Counted from the stretch's first letter, positions 49,041-59,656 are shown. The stretch is 64,000 nucleotides of DNA from Thermoplasmata archaeon (GCA_021850545.1 JAJZLU010000044.1:38894-102893), one strand, 5' to 3'. The notes: a model not told the origin generated them from the letters alone. A program made the numbers and translations.

Positions 49041-49601
49041 TTACTGGAAAGTGGCTCTTACAAATCCAGCCATAACTTCCAGGGACTTTATTTTCATTTG
49101 GTACGCTTCCAGGAGACCCTTAAGGCCTGAAGCAAGGCACTCGGAAGAGCTCTGACCATAGCCAGCGCCGGATATGGTGGCTTCCCAAAGATCCTTGTTC
49201 CTGTTGAACCTTATGTCATCAAGGGGAAGTTTAATTTTGAGCTTTTCGGAAAGCCGTGAAAGGCTCTCCATGTCGGAAGCATAGTTCCTCAGGAGGTTAC
49301 CCAGCACCAGACCCGTTTCGTAGAAAAGTTTGGGCGGTTTTTCCTCGGATTCATCCATGGAGATGGCAAGCATGTCATCGAACAGCCTGAACGGAACCGG
49401 GACAGATCTGGTTGAAGTTATTATGTGGAAATAGGTCAGGAAATCATTAATGGATCCAATGTCCAGCCCCTGTTCCTTAAGCTCAATGTACTGGATGGCG
49501 GCCTCAGTGATGAGGGAGCTTATGGTCTTCCCCATTCTGCCCGCTTCATCAGTAATTCTGCTGGCCAGCTCATTCGATAACGAAATGTTCAGTCTAGCCA
49601 T
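49041..49601 (-). CDS. Ribbon-helix-helix (CopG-like) regulator with uncharacterised C-terminal domain
   Basis: MARLNISLSNELASRITDEAGRMGKTISSLITEAAIQYIE. Confidence 0.75.
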   Translation of the reverse strand: MARLNISLSNELASRITDEAGRMGKTISSLITEAAIQYIELKEQGLDIGSINDFLTYFHIITSTRSVPVPFRLFDDMLAISMDESEEKPPKLFYETGLVLGNLLRNYASDMESLSRLSEKLKIKLPLDDIRFNRNKDLWEATISGAGYGQSSSECLASGLKGLLEAYQMKIKSLEVMAGFVRATFQ

Positions 49602-49608
49602 AATGTAG

Positions 49609-49625
49609 ATAGCAACAGTTGCTAT
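49609..49625. promoter_or_regulatory. Perfect 17-bp palindrome immediately upstream of RHH gene
   Basis: ATAGCAAC-A-GTTGCTAT, 7 bp upstream of the start codon. Confidence 0.6.
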
Positions 49626-49721
49626 AATTTGCTTTCTTTGAGAGTTACCTGCAACAGTGAAAAGTATGGCGGCACCAATTCCAATGATCCATTAAAATAA
49701 GAATTTTTAAAGTTGGGCCTG

Positions 49722-50048
49722 TTAAAGCTCAACCATTATATGGCCTTCCTCAACCTTGGTTTTGTAGGATTTGAGGGGGCTGATGTCCCCTGCACCCTCA
49801 GGCGGGCTGATGACAGAACCGTCCTTGGGGCTGAATGTGGCGAAATGGTTGGGGCATATGAGCTGGTGGTCATCCATGAAGCCCTCTGAAAGGTCATAAT
49901 CTTCATGTGTGCACAGGTGCGATGTTGCAAAATAGCTGCTGCCATCCCTTATGATGAGGACTTCCCTGCCTTCAACGTCCACCTTGAAAAGGTCTCCGTC
50001 TTTCATCGCTCCTTCTTTCAGTACTTTGTACCATGTCATGATTACCAA
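49722..50048 (-). CDS. Rieske [2Fe-2S] ferredoxin-like protein
   Basis: CTHEDYDLSEGF...CPNHFATFSPKDG. Confidence 0.92.
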   Translation of the reverse strand: MVIMTWYKVLKEGAMKDGDLFKVDVEGREVLIIRDGSSYFATSHLCTHEDYDLSEGFMDDHQLICPNHFATFSPKDGSVISPPEGAGDISPLKSYKTKVEEGHIMVEL

Positions 50049-50143
50049 TTATGCATAAGCCTAATTATAAGTTTCGGGAAATTGCAGCTCCCACGATCAA
50101 ATTTTATACAAATAAGCCATTTTTGCACAGGCGTTGATTTCAG

Positions 50144-51016
50144 GTGGATCCGGAAGTTAAGGAAAAATACAGGCTGGCAGGCTCGATCGGGAAGAAGGCA
50201 CTGGAGTATGGCAAGAGCCTCGTGGAGCCGGATGCCCTCCTACTGGACATTGCCAATGGAATTGAGAAGCATATCAGGGATCTCGGAGGCAAGCCCTCTT
50301 TTCCCGTCAACATATCAATAAACAATGAGGCAGCCCATTACTCCCCGTTCCACGGTGACAGGAAAAGGCTGAGCACTGGAGATGTGGTGAAGCTTGATGT
50401 TGGCGCACAGGTCGATGGCTACCTATCAGACAATGCCGCAACCATTGAAGTTGGAGGAAAAGGGGAGTATTCTACACTGATAGACGCAACCCGGGAAGCC
50501 CTCAATGCCGCTATCAGGAAACTCAGGCCCATGATCCAGGTCAGGCAGATCGGCCAGGAAATAGAGGGCACAATCAGGAAGTACGGCTTCAAGCCCGTGA
50601 GAAACCTGGGCGGCCATGGCATAAACAGGTACGACCTCCACTCAGAGATCTTCATACCGAATTATGACGATGGGAACAGCAGGCCCCTCCATAATGACAT
50701 GGTCATTGCCATTGAGCCATTCGCAAGCACCGGAATAGGGATGATACACAACGGTCCTGGCGGGAACATATACATCCTGAGCGGAACCAAGGTCAGGAAG
50801 GATGAGATTCTTTACCAGAATTTCAACACAGTTCCATTTGCGCAGAGATGGGTCGCGGAACTGATGCCCAATCCGGATGAATACCTCAAAGCCATGATGA
50901 AGTCAAGGGAGGTGAGCGAATTTGCCGTGCTTAAGGAACACAAGGGCTCGATGATATCTCAGGCAGAACATACTATCATGATCCTGTCGGACGAGATTAT
51001 CGTAACTACTGCTTGA
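50144..51016 (+). CDS. map: Methionine aminopeptidase type II
   Basis: GDVVKLDVGAQVDGYLSDNAATIEV, NLGGHGINRYDLH; GTG start. Confidence 0.95.
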   Translation: MDPEVKEKYRLAGSIGKKALEYGKSLVEPDALLLDIANGIEKHIRDLGGKPSFPVNISINNEAAHYSPFHGDRKRLSTGDVVKLDVGAQVDGYLSDNAATIEVGGKGEYSTLIDATREALNAAIRKLRPMIQVRQIGQEIEGTIRKYGFKPVRNLGGHGINRYDLHSEIFIPNYDDGNSRPLHNDMVIAIEPFASTGIGMIHNGPGGNIYILSGTKVRKDEILYQNFNTVPFAQRWVAELMPNPDEYLKAMMKSREVSEFAVLKEHKGSMISQAEHTIMILSDEIIVTTA

Positions 51017-51605
51017 GGTGAGGAGACAGCCTTTCCATTACATCCGAGAAGCTCTGCTGAATGGTGCCGGAACCGTCAAGCGTGACTTTTCCCCTGAAAT
51101 CAATGGAATTGTAAAAGTTCCTTACGCTTGATAGGTATTCCTTTTCCTCAAAGCCAGTGAAGGATCCGCGTCCGGCGATTCTATTCATTGAGATCTGAGG
51201 GTCCACATCGATGTAGAAGGTTATATCGGGCCTTACCTCGATTATTTCGGAGACCAAGGACATCCACTGCAACACCTTTTCCCTGCTTCCGAAGCATTTC
51301 TCAAGGATTGCTCCCTGATAAGCCATCGATGACATGAGGTACCTGTCGCAGAGCACGATTTCACCCTTTCTAAGGTGTTCTGATATTTCATCCTGGTGGC
51401 CAAAGCGGTCCTCAGTGAACCTGAAAAACAGGGAAAGGGCGGAAGAAACTTCCCTAGATTTCTTTAGGTCTTCCGGAAGCTCCAGGCGGCTTGTGGGTTC
51501 CTTTGTTGCAAAGACACCGAATCCCCTAGACTCAAGTTCCTTTTTCACCATTGAGACAAGGGTCGTCTTTCCAGTTCCGTCGATGCCTTCGAATGCTACA
51601 AACAT
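51006..51605 (-). CDS. tmk: Thymidylate kinase
   Basis: FVAFEGIDGTGKTTLVSMV, LCDRYLMSSMAYQGA. Confidence 0.95.
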   Translation of the reverse strand: MFVAFEGIDGTGKTTLVSMVKKELESRGFGVFATKEPTSRLELPEDLKKSREVSSALSLFFRFTEDRFGHQDEISEHLRKGEIVLCDRYLMSSMAYQGAILEKCFGSREKVLQWMSLVSEIIEVRPDITFYIDVDPQISMNRIAGRGSFTGFEEKEYLSSVRNFYNSIDFRGKVTLDGSGTIQQSFSDVMERLSPHLKQ

Positions 51606-51702
51606 TGGAAACCCCTGAAACCAATCCCCAAACTCCTATTAAATAAATCCGTGGCTTATGATTATATCCTTCTCTGGCATACCTGTGAACTCTTGAACAG
51701 GT

Positions 51703-52929
51703 ATGAAAATTCCCGGGTTAAACTTCAGCATCCTTTCGAACCGCTACGTCGGAGCCATATCAATGGCACAGCTGATCAGGATTCTGGGGAGATCGCAGGC
51801 CTGGATATTCATACCCCTTTACCTTTCTAGTGTCAGGCACATTCCATATGTGTATGTGGGAGTGCTCTTTTTCCTCACCGCCATAGCTGCATTGCCTTTT
51901 TCTATCTATGGTGGGAACCTCATCGACAGGATTGGAAGGAGGGCTGCTGCCATATGGCTCCCCCCAATTATAATCGCCATTTTCATGACTATGACTGTTG
52001 CGGTCTATCTGCACCTCCCGGACATCATCCTCTATATCGCTTTCATCCTGGTTGAGCCTTTCAGCAATATGCAGGGCATACTGGACAATGTTGTCCTCAC
52101 GGATACAACAAGTGAAGTGGAGAGGATGGACGCATTCAGCATGGTGAGAATAGGCGGAAACATAGGATTTTCCCTGGGCCCAGCAATTGGAGGGTTCCTT
52201 TCAATAATCAATTATTCACTTGTATTCCTGATTCCTGCCCTTGCTTCCATCGGGGAACTCTACCTTTACGTGAAATACGTGAAGGAAACGCGTCCTGCAG
52301 AGCCCCAGGGAAGGGAAAAGATGCAGATACCCATATCAGACAGGCCTTTCATGCTGCTTTGCATCCTCATTGCCTCCGTATGGTTCATTGCAGGGCAGTG
52401 GGGCACAACACTGACACTGTTCTGGAGCAATGTAGACATGGTACCGAACAGTTTCATCGGCATTCTCTATGCAATCAATGGCGTGGTCGTGGTATTTCTC
52501 CAGATACCCATAAACTGGGCGCTGGCCAAGATGAAAGACTTCAAGAGAATAGCACTTGGGGGGCTGGTATATGCATTCTCATTTTTTGCGCTGGTTTTCA
52601 GCAACAACATCATCTTCCTAGCCGCAGATGTAGTTTTCATAACAATCGGAGAGAACATACTTTCCCCGGTTGCGTACAGCGTCGTGGGCAAGATGGCTCC
52701 CGCAGACAAGAGAGGTCAGTACTATGGCGCTTTCCAGCTCATCATGGGCCTTGTCATGCCTGTCGCCCCTGTGATAGGCACAATGCTGCTCACAAGGTAT
52801 TCTTCTGATCCGATTTTCATGTGGGGCCCTCTTATGCTTCTCGGAGTTGCCCTATCCCTGACAGTATTGAAATTTGGCGGAAAAGTGCTCATAAAGGACA
52901 GAAGGGAGCCAACTGAGGTAAAAATTTAA
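51703..52929 (+). CDS. MFS transporter
   Basis: 408 aa, ~12 TM; YGGNLIDRIGRRAAAIWLPP. Confidence 0.85.
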   Translation: MKIPGLNFSILSNRYVGAISMAQLIRILGRSQAWIFIPLYLSSVRHIPYVYVGVLFFLTAIAALPFSIYGGNLIDRIGRRAAAIWLPPIIIAIFMTMTVAVYLHLPDIILYIAFILVEPFSNMQGILDNVVLTDTTSEVERMDAFSMVRIGGNIGFSLGPAIGGFLSIINYSLVFLIPALASIGELYLYVKYVKETRPAEPQGREKMQIPISDRPFMLLCILIASVWFIAGQWGTTLTLFWSNVDMVPNSFIGILYAINGVVVVFLQIPINWALAKMKDFKRIALGGLVYAFSFFALVFSNNIIFLAADVVFITIGENILSPVAYSVVGKMAPADKRGQYYGAFQLIMGLVMPVAPVIGTMLLTRYSSDPIFMWGPLMLLGVALSLTVLKFGGKVLIKDRREPTEVKI

Positions 52930-52939
52930 TAAAATGGGC

Positions 52940-54886
52940 TCAGGAAGTTTCCTTCCTGAATGTCTCTATGGCTGCTTTTACTTCATCAACGGAAGCAGAG
53001 TTTTCAAGGGTACTGATATCTCCGGGCAACTGGTTCAGTGCCACGGCCTTGACAACACGCCTCATGATCTTTCCGCTCCTGGTTTTTGGCAACGTCTTCA
53101 CCACATGGATCTCTTCGGGGACGTAGATAGGGCCAAGCTCTGTCCTGATTCTCTTCCTTATGGAGTTGACTACTTCGCCGTTTCCCTCGTGTTCCTCCTT
53201 CACAACCACGAAAGCCACAATCACCTCTCCCTTGACTGGGTCAGGCCTGCCGAAAACTGCGGATTCAGCAACCTCTGGCGATGATATAAGCGCATCTTCT
53301 ACCTCTATTGTGCCAAGGCGGTGCCCGGACACATTGAGGACCTCGTCTGCCCTTCCAAGAAGCCAGTAATATCCATCCTTGTCCTTGATGGCATAGTCTC
53401 CGCAGTAATACATTCCGGGATACTTTGTGAAGTAGGTGCTCTTGAACCTTTCAGGATCATTGTTCAGGGTCATGAACATGCCAGGCCATGGCCTCTTGTA
53501 GGCTATATAGCCCTTTTCTCCAGCAGGGATCTCTTTTCCCTTCTCGTCAAGAATCACCGGAACAACCCCCGGCATGGGGAACGTTCCTGATCCTGGTTTC
53601 AGCGGTGGCAGCCCTAGTGCAAGGGGCGGTGCGATCATGAACCCGCCTGTTTCGGTCTGCCAGTAGGTGTCGATTATAGGGCTGTTGGATTTGCCAATGT
53701 GGTCATAGTACCATTTCCACGCAGCTGGGTTTATTGGTTCTCCCACGGTCCCAAGCACTCTCAGAGAACTGAGGTCATGCTTTTCAGGGTACTTTTCGCC
53801 ATACCTCATTAGGGTCCTGATTGCTGTGGGGGATGTATAGAGCAAATTCACCCTGTACCTCTCAATGATCTCCCACATTCTGTCAGGGGCAGGATATGTG
53901 ATTGCTCCCTCGAACATTATTGAAGTAAGGCCGAGGAAGAGCGGTGCAAATACAATGTAGCTGTGCCCGGTCACCCAGCCGATATCGGCAGCGCACCACC
54001 ATCTGTCATTCTCGCCAGGGTCGAATGCCCACTTCAGGGTATTGGCTGTCCAAACGGCATATCCGCCGTTTCCATGGACTGCCCCCTTTGGCTTTCCCGT
54101 GGTGCCGGATGTGTAAAGTATGTACAGCGGGTCTGTCGCATCCAGCCATTCAGGCTCAACATATGTTATCCTTGAACCAACAATGTCGTGCCACCAAAGA
54201 TCCCTGCCCTCCTGCATCTGGATCTCGTGCTTTGTCCTCTGCACAACAACTACGGTCTCCACCGTTGAAGACTGCACAAGCGCCTCGTCAACGATATCCT
54301 TCAGCTTGATGATCTTTCCAGCCCTGAAGGCGCCATCCGCAGTTATGACCAACTTAGCCTTCGAGTCGTTTATCCTCTCAGCTAGTGCACCTGCACCGAA
54401 GCCTGCAAAAACGAAGGAAAAAACTGCTCCAATTCTGGCTGCTGCAAGCATTGCAACAGGTGCCTCGAGTATCATGGGCAGGTAAATGATGATCCTGTCT
54501 CCTTTCTTTATGCCAAGGTCCATGAGGGATTTCGCAAAGGAATTGACTCTCTGGTATAGCCCATCATAGGTGACAATCTTCTCATCGCCGTTCTCCGCCA
54601 CCCATATGTATGCAGCTTTGTTCCTCCTGTTTCCCAGGACATGCCTGTCAAGGGCATTGTAGGATACATTTAGCTTTCCACCGACAAACCACCTGTAGAA
54701 TGGAGGGTTGCTCTCATCCAGCACCTTGTCCCACTTCCTGTGCCAGTCAAGGATCTGTGCGTGCTTTTCCCAGAATTTTACAGGGCTCTCTATGGATTCC
54801 GTGTAAACCTGTTTATAAGATTCTATACTTGGGTGATATGTTTCCTGTGTGGGTAACACCTCACCGCTGCCAGTGGTTTCTGCCAT
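52940..54886 (-). CDS. acs: Acetyl-CoA synthetase
   Basis: YTSGTTGKPKGAVH, CAADIGWVTGHSYIVFAPL, YWQTETGG, GRADEVLNVSGHRLGT, PKTRSGKIMRRV. Confidence 0.95.
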   Translation of the reverse strand: MAETTGSGEVLPTQETYHPSIESYKQVYTESIESPVKFWEKHAQILDWHRKWDKVLDESNPPFYRWFVGGKLNVSYNALDRHVLGNRRNKAAYIWVAENGDEKIVTYDGLYQRVNSFAKSLMDLGIKKGDRIIIYLPMILEAPVAMLAAARIGAVFSFVFAGFGAGALAERINDSKAKLVITADGAFRAGKIIKLKDIVDEALVQSSTVETVVVVQRTKHEIQMQEGRDLWWHDIVGSRITYVEPEWLDATDPLYILYTSGTTGKPKGAVHGNGGYAVWTANTLKWAFDPGENDRWWCAADIGWVTGHSYIVFAPLFLGLTSIMFEGAITYPAPDRMWEIIERYRVNLLYTSPTAIRTLMRYGEKYPEKHDLSSLRVLGTVGEPINPAAWKWYYDHIGKSNSPIIDTYWQTETGGFMIAPPLALGLPPLKPGSGTFPMPGVVPVILDEKGKEIPAGEKGYIAYKRPWPGMFMTLNNDPERFKSTYFTKYPGMYYCGDYAIKDKDGYYWLLGRADEVLNVSGHRLGTIEVEDALISSPEVAESAVFGRPDPVKGEVIVAFVVVKEEHEGNGEVVNSIRKRIRTELGPIYVPEEIHVVKTLPKTRSGKIMRRVVKAVALNQLPGDISTLENSASVDEVKAAIETFRKETS

Positions 54887-54975
54887 AGCAAATCATGGTG
54901 ATGATTCTATATTAAGGTTATTAGGACAAAATATCAATGGTCATACGGAAAATAAAAAAAGGGGTTTAAAAAAAT

Positions 54976-55575
54976 TTAGGCTTTTTTCTTGAACAATCCA
55001 GGGCCAAGGGGCAGGGTTCCGGGCCTTACAGAGTTTGTAACTATTGCGAAGCTTGTGTAAGCCGCAAAGAATGCAGTTGCAAATCCCAGGTATCCTCCTG
55101 CATGCAGGGTCATGGCGTTGCCCGTTATGTTGGCAATTCCGAGCACGAAGAATGCGAGCCACAGGAACAGGAAAGTCAGGTTCAGGGAGAAGCTTGCCAT
55201 CATGGCTGGGAGCCACATGTACAGGGTGAAGAATCCCCAAAGTATAAGCGCATACCCAATCTCTGTACTGCTAACTGTAATCATTCCAGTGCCGGCAAAC
55301 AGGCCAAGCAGTGCATAGAAGATCCAAAAGCCACCATAGCTGGAGAACGCTGTGAAGCCAAAGGTATTGCCCTTTCTCATCTCAAACACTCCAGCCAACA
55401 GCTGGCCCAAACCACCGTATGCAATCGCAAGCGGAACCACAGCCCCGCCTGCAGGCACTATCCCTGCATTTGTGAAACTAAGCAGGAAAGTGGTAAATGC
55501 GAATCCTGCGAGCCCAAGCGGTGCAGGATCAGCCATCAGAGCCTTTGTAAATGGGCTCTCCATTGCATCAGCCAT
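54976..55575 (-). CDS. GPR1/FUN34/YaaH (SatP-like) acetate permease
   Basis: ADPAPLGLAGFAFTTFLLSFTNAG, FGGLGQLLAGVFEMRKGNTFG. Confidence 0.92.
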   Translation of the reverse strand: MADAMESPFTKALMADPAPLGLAGFAFTTFLLSFTNAGIVPAGGAVVPLAIAYGGLGQLLAGVFEMRKGNTFGFTAFSSYGGFWIFYALLGLFAGTGMITVSSTEIGYALILWGFFTLYMWLPAMMASFSLNLTFLFLWLAFFVLGIANITGNAMTLHAGGYLGFATAFFAAYTSFAIVTNSVRPGTLPLGPGLFKKKA

Positions 55576-55598
55576 ATCTAACCTCCAATTTTATGCCG

Positions 55599-55674
55599 TT
55601 ATTCGACATTAGCAGTAATTCACATAAATCTTATATAAAAGTTTCTGGACGGGCATATTATTCGATATAATGTC
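55599..55674. promoter_or_regulatory. Repeat pair around acetate-permease promoter
   Basis: TTATTCGACATTA (55599-55611) and TTATTCGATATAATGTC (55658-55674) flanking a minus-strand TTTTATATAAG TATA-like box. Confidence 0.4.
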
Positions 55675-55855
55675 AACTTTACCATAAAAAGGAGATTTAC
55701 CCGCAATATAACAGGCTTTAAGGAATGATTTGCGATATTTGCGGTTGAAATCAGGTTAATAGTGAATACTGGTGAAAATGCTGAAAAGACCCAAGTTTAA
55801 TAATGAAGTAAATTCATGCAAGCTGCCTTGAACCAATGGATCAAGCAAGCGAAAC

Positions 55856-56215
55856 CTATAAGAGAGGATACTGGCCTGTGATGGGTTCAATGATTTCTTC
55901 TTCTACAGGACCCATTCCAAGGCATGTTGCAGTTCCTGGGGCTATCTGGGTCCTGCCTGCATCATTTATCAACTCATGGACTATCCCGAGGGGCTCTATC
56001 TTTCTCTTGAGCTCCATAAGGGCAGCTTCGTTTTCGACCCTGATGACGATCTTCCTCTGGCCTTCCCTCATCCATTCCTTGAAAAGCTTCTTCTCGTATT
56101 TTTCTGCCTTGAGTGCACAGCTTACCGCTGCATGGGCAGCCTGCGCTGCAATCTTTCCCTTTCCAAGGTCAAGGTCCTTCCTTACTGCAATGACCATCTT
56201 TACGTTGTCTACCAT
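55856..56215 (-). CDS. pth2: Peptidyl-tRNA hydrolase Pth2
   Basis: [27 protein letters not shown]; start trimmed to MVDNVK. Confidence 0.93.
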   Translation of the reverse strand: MVDNVKMVIAVRKDLDLGKGKIAAQAAHAAVSCALKAEKYEKKLFKEWMREGQRKIVIRVENEAALMELKRKIEPLGIVHELINDAGRTQIAPGTATCLGMGPVEEEIIEPITGQYPLL

Positions 56216-56772
56216 GGGACATCCTTTTTCTTCATCTTGTAGCCAATTATGTTGACCGCCCTGTGAAGTGGGGGGGTTATGAGAAGTATGGCCAGGGCAC
56301 CTATAATATTTCCATAGTATGCCATGAAAAACTCCCTTGAGAAAATAAACAGGAAAAGGAATGAAACAAGCACAAAGGGCCACTGGTCAAGCAATGAGCC
56401 TTTGCCCCCTCTCTGGATGCCTATCCTCCTCTTTACAAACGAGCCTGTGACGTCACCTGTAAGTGAGCCGAAGGACATGGCCATTAGCGTTATAAGGATG
56501 CCAGAAAGCGTGCTGCCATAGGAAACGGACCCGGCTATGCCAAGTATAATGAAAAATCCAGTGAGGACTAGACCAGATATAACTCCAATAAAGGATCCGC
56601 CGAAATAGCCAGACCATGTCTTCCCGTCCCCGAATATCCGCTTCCCGTCTGGGAAGTTCCTGCCTCCATCCATGGGGAAATGCCCTCCAGTTATAACCGC
56701 TGCGGGGTTGGCTATGAAGCCTGGAATGAAAAGTACGAAAGCCTCAACTATGGCCAATGGAATGCTAAGCAT
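56209..56772 (-). CDS. carS: CDP-archaeol synthase
   Basis: [39 protein letters not shown]. Confidence 0.93.
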   Translation of the reverse strand: MLSIPLAIVEAFVLFIPGFIANPAAVITGGHFPMDGGRNFPDGKRIFGDGKTWSGYFGGSFIGVISGLVLTGFFIILGIAGSVSYGSTLSGILITLMAMSFGSLTGDVTGSFVKRRIGIQRGGKGSLLDQWPFVLVSFLFLFIFSREFFMAYYGNIIGALAILLITPPLHRAVNIIGYKMKKKDVPW

Positions 56773-57343
56773 ATTCTTCTACAGCCTTGAGAATATCCGC
56801 CTTGGTTATAATTCCCTTCAGTTCGCCGCTGTCCACTATGAGGACTGCGCTCGAAAACTTCAGCAGAGGGTAAATCATGGAGATTGGGGAGCCCTTGTCA
56901 AGCTGCGGAAGAGTCACCCCCATGACCTTCCTTACAATAAGCGAACGCAGCGAATCCGGCGTTGAGCCCTTGAGCAGAAGATCGTTTATGTCCGATTCTG
57001 AAACGCTACCGATTACCTTTCCGTCCATTGTTACAACCGGAAGCTGCGAGAAACCCTTCTCCCTCATTGTGTTCAGTGCGGATATGATAGAATCTGTAGG
57101 GTAGCATGTCAGTACAGAGGTACTCATGATTTTTTCAGCAGTAATGTCGATGGTATTGGCTTTCTGGCCAGTCTTGTTCAGGTATTCGAAAATCTTCCTC
57201 ACCTTGTCATAGGTGGGATTTATGCTCCCCTTTTCCAGGCGTGCAATATAAGACTGGCTCACCCCGCTGATCTTTGCCAGTTCTTTCTGGCTGATGCCCA
57301 GGTTCTTCCTCATTTTCCTGAGTTCCTCAATGGAAGGTAACAT
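56765..57343 (-). CDS. XRE-HTH plus CBS-pair transcriptional regulator
   Basis: [34 protein letters not shown] followed by two CBS motifs. Confidence 0.9.
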   Translation of the reverse strand: MLPSIEELRKMRKNLGISQKELAKISGVSQSYIARLEKGSINPTYDKVRKIFEYLNKTGQKANTIDITAEKIMSTSVLTCYPTDSIISALNTMREKGFSQLPVVTMDGKVIGSVSESDINDLLLKGSTPDSLRSLIVRKVMGVTLPQLDKGSPISMIYPLLKFSSAVLIVDSGELKGIITKADILKAVEEYA

Positions 57344-57506
57344 CTTCCCATGCCATTTATTACGGATATATAAAAAGTATCAGTGGATGAAATTACCCAT
57401 AATAATAACTATTCTTCTCCCACGGATACTGGGGGAAGTGCCACAACGACTGCATATTAAGGCATATGAATATCTAGTCATCAGGTTCCACGAAATCTAA
57501 TTTATA

Positions 57507-58310
57507 TTGAATCACACTTTACCAGTATTGAACTTCAACAAGCAGTGGATCTATGACAACAACAAGGTCATAGCTCCTGTACTGGCAATCATTTTCTCTA
57601 CACTTGCAACACTTCTTGCAATTTACACGGTGGCGGAGTTTATTTTTGTCCTCGTTCCCGCGGTTACTTTCTTCACTTTCCATTACACAAAGCTGTACAA
57701 GATGAAGCTGAGGCTTCTGGGCGGTCTTATAGTATTTATCGTGGTAGTATTCATAACAGCAGGGCTTGCGACAAATATCATCTATCATGCTGAACCAACA
57801 TATCAGACCCAATTCTACAATTCAAACGGCAACCAGACCGGTACAGTAGTGCTTGCATCAGTATCCCCATTTGCAGGTACTTCCTCTTCATACAACTTCC
57901 AGATTTACATCAAGCCAAATGGAACATTTGACTACAAGTCGGTTTCCCTGAATATCCAGGAATTGGGGGGCAAGACCACTGTAGTACACTATTCTCAAAT
58001 GGCAAATACTACGTATCCAGGAAACAATACCATTAGACTGACTTATACAACATCACTGGCCAATGGCATATACCAGTACAACTTGACAGCACAGAGCAAC
58101 GGTTCACTGCACACCCCGAGCATCAATGGCCCTTTCAACACTTCACCTTTTTCATACTACACTTATGTGCTTCCGGTCTATGCAATATACTATACAATAC
58201 TCTATGAGATGGTATTCCTGGCTGGAGTGTTCATAGCAAGGAGCCTGTCACGGTCAAGAAGGTACAATCCTCCACAGCCGCCTCAAGCCGGAGATCAGAA
58301 AAATAACTGA
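57507..58310 (+). CDS. Hypothetical membrane protein
   Basis: 267 aa with N-terminal and C-terminal TM segments and extracellular-type N-glycosylation-rich loop; TTG start. Confidence 0.55.
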   Translation: MNHTLPVLNFNKQWIYDNNKVIAPVLAIIFSTLATLLAIYTVAEFIFVLVPAVTFFTFHYTKLYKMKLRLLGGLIVFIVVVFITAGLATNIIYHAEPTYQTQFYNSNGNQTGTVVLASVSPFAGTSSSYNFQIYIKPNGTFDYKSVSLNIQELGGKTTVVHYSQMANTTYPGNNTIRLTYTTSLANGIYQYNLTAQSNGSLHTPSINGPFNTSPFSYYTYVLPVYAIYYTILYEMVFLAGVFIARSLSRSRRYNPPQPPQAGDQKNN

Positions 58311-58394
58311 AATGGGCATTTCCCTTTCTTTTTCATGCGAATCAATACGGCAAATCTTTAAATTGCCATTAAATGTATATAACTTGGTGATAAA

Positions 58395-58580
58395 ATGGCC
58401 AAGTATCAGTTCAAGTGCAAAGAGATAGGCATGGATTGTGACTTTCAGGTAACTGGAAAGGAGGCCGCAGATCTTATACCCCAGATTGCTGAACACGCAA
58501 GGAACGCTCATCAGCTTGATGAGATCAATGATGACCTTAAGGACAAAATAAACAATTCAATCAAGAAAAAATTCTTCTGA
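58395..58580 (+). CDS. DUF1059-like small protein
   Basis: FKCKEIGMDCDFQVTGKEAADLIPQIAEHARNAHQLDEI. Confidence 0.75.
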   Translation: MAKYQFKCKEIGMDCDFQVTGKEAADLIPQIAEHARNAHQLDEINDDLKDKINNSIKKKFF

Positions 58581-58596
58581 AGCCAACAAGAGAATC

Positions 58597-58633
58597 TATA
58601 GAGATATATTCTATATTATAGTATATAGAGATA
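58597..58633. promoter_or_regulatory. Repeated TATAGAGATA boxes upstream of PhoU-like regulator
   Basis: TATAGAGATA at 58597-58606 and 58624-58633 within A/T-rich partly palindromic region. Confidence 0.35.
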
Positions 58634-58672
58634 AATAGTATAGTCTATATAGTCCTAAAAAATGATACATAA

Positions 58673-59656
58673 ATGGCCGCTTATACTAGACGAATACAGC
58701 TTACCGGTGGATCAACATATATTATCTCCCTCCCCTCGAAATGGATCAGGGAAAACAGGCTTGAAAAAGGCAGCGAACTGACCATAGACGAAACCAACGG
58801 CAATCTCCTCATCTCCCAGGCAGCCCTTGGAAAGAATGAACTTGTCAAGAAGATAAACATCGAGGGAAAGGTTGACCTGGTAAATTTCCAGAGGGCCCTT
58901 ACTTCACTTTACATTTCTGACTTTGACACTCTTGTCATAAGAAGTTCCCAGTACATTGACGACAGCCTGAGGGAGACCGTGAAAAAATTCTCCAGGCTTG
59001 TGATGGGAGTTGAAATATTTGAGGAATCGTCCCGGACAATAGTGCTGCAGAACGTTCTCGATACTAGCTCTTTCCCAATGGCCAATGCTGTGAGGAGGAT
59101 GAGCCTCAATGTTGAGACCATGCTTGGGGACGTGATAAAAGGGATTGAGGACAACGACACCAGGTTGCTTGAAAGCGTCATAAGCAGGGATGACGACGTG
59201 GACAGGTACCAGCTCTATGTGTACAGGATGGTAAACAGGAGGAAGAATGAGGCAGAGAACAGCATCTTTTACCTCATTTTCTCAAGGATATTGGAGAGGA
59301 TAGCGGACCATGCGGTGAATATCTGCAAGATATGGAATGCAGGAGAACATGGACAGGATGACCCGAAAGCCGCAATGGTGGAATTCATGAAGAACGCCAC
59401 GGCCCTATACAACTCATCCGTGGAAGCCTTCTATGCAAAGAAGTTTGAGGTACTCAACTCAATAATATCAAGGAAACCAGAATTCATAGAGGAAAAACAG
59501 GAGCTTACCGAGAGCGTGGAAGGCTCCAGGTTTACGCATTACCTCTCGTCGATTTCCGAGGAAGCCCTCAGGGTCGCCCTTTATGCAACAGATATTGCAG
59601 AGCTTGCCATGGATATTATTCTTGGCAATAAAATGGACTTCACCATCTATTCATAG
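58673..59656 (+). CDS. PhoU-like regulator with N-terminal AbrB/SpoVT domain
   Basis: RRIQLTGGSTYIISLPSKWIRENRLEKGSELTI; helical PhoU-like C-terminal region ILERIADHAVNICK. Confidence 0.88.
   Translation: MAAYTRRIQLTGGSTYIISLPSKWIRENRLEKGSELTIDETNGNLLISQAALGKNELVKKINIEGKVDLVNFQRALTSLYISDFDTLVIRSSQYIDDSLRETVKKFSRLVMGVEIFEESSRTIVLQNVLDTSSFPMANAVRRMSLNVETMLGDVIKGIEDNDTRLLESVISRDDDVDRYQLYVYRMVNRRKNEAENSIFYLIFSRILERIADHAVNICKIWNAGEHGQDDPKAAMVEFMKNATALYNSSVEAFYAKKFEVLNSIISRKPEFIEEKQELTESVEGSRFTHYLSSISEEALRVALYATDIAELAMDIILGNKMDFTIYS

Noticed and set aside
54895-54935. GTGATGA C-box-like sequence upstream of acs
   Set aside because: No CTGA D/D' boxes at suitable spacing and no terminal stem, so not a second C/D sRNA.
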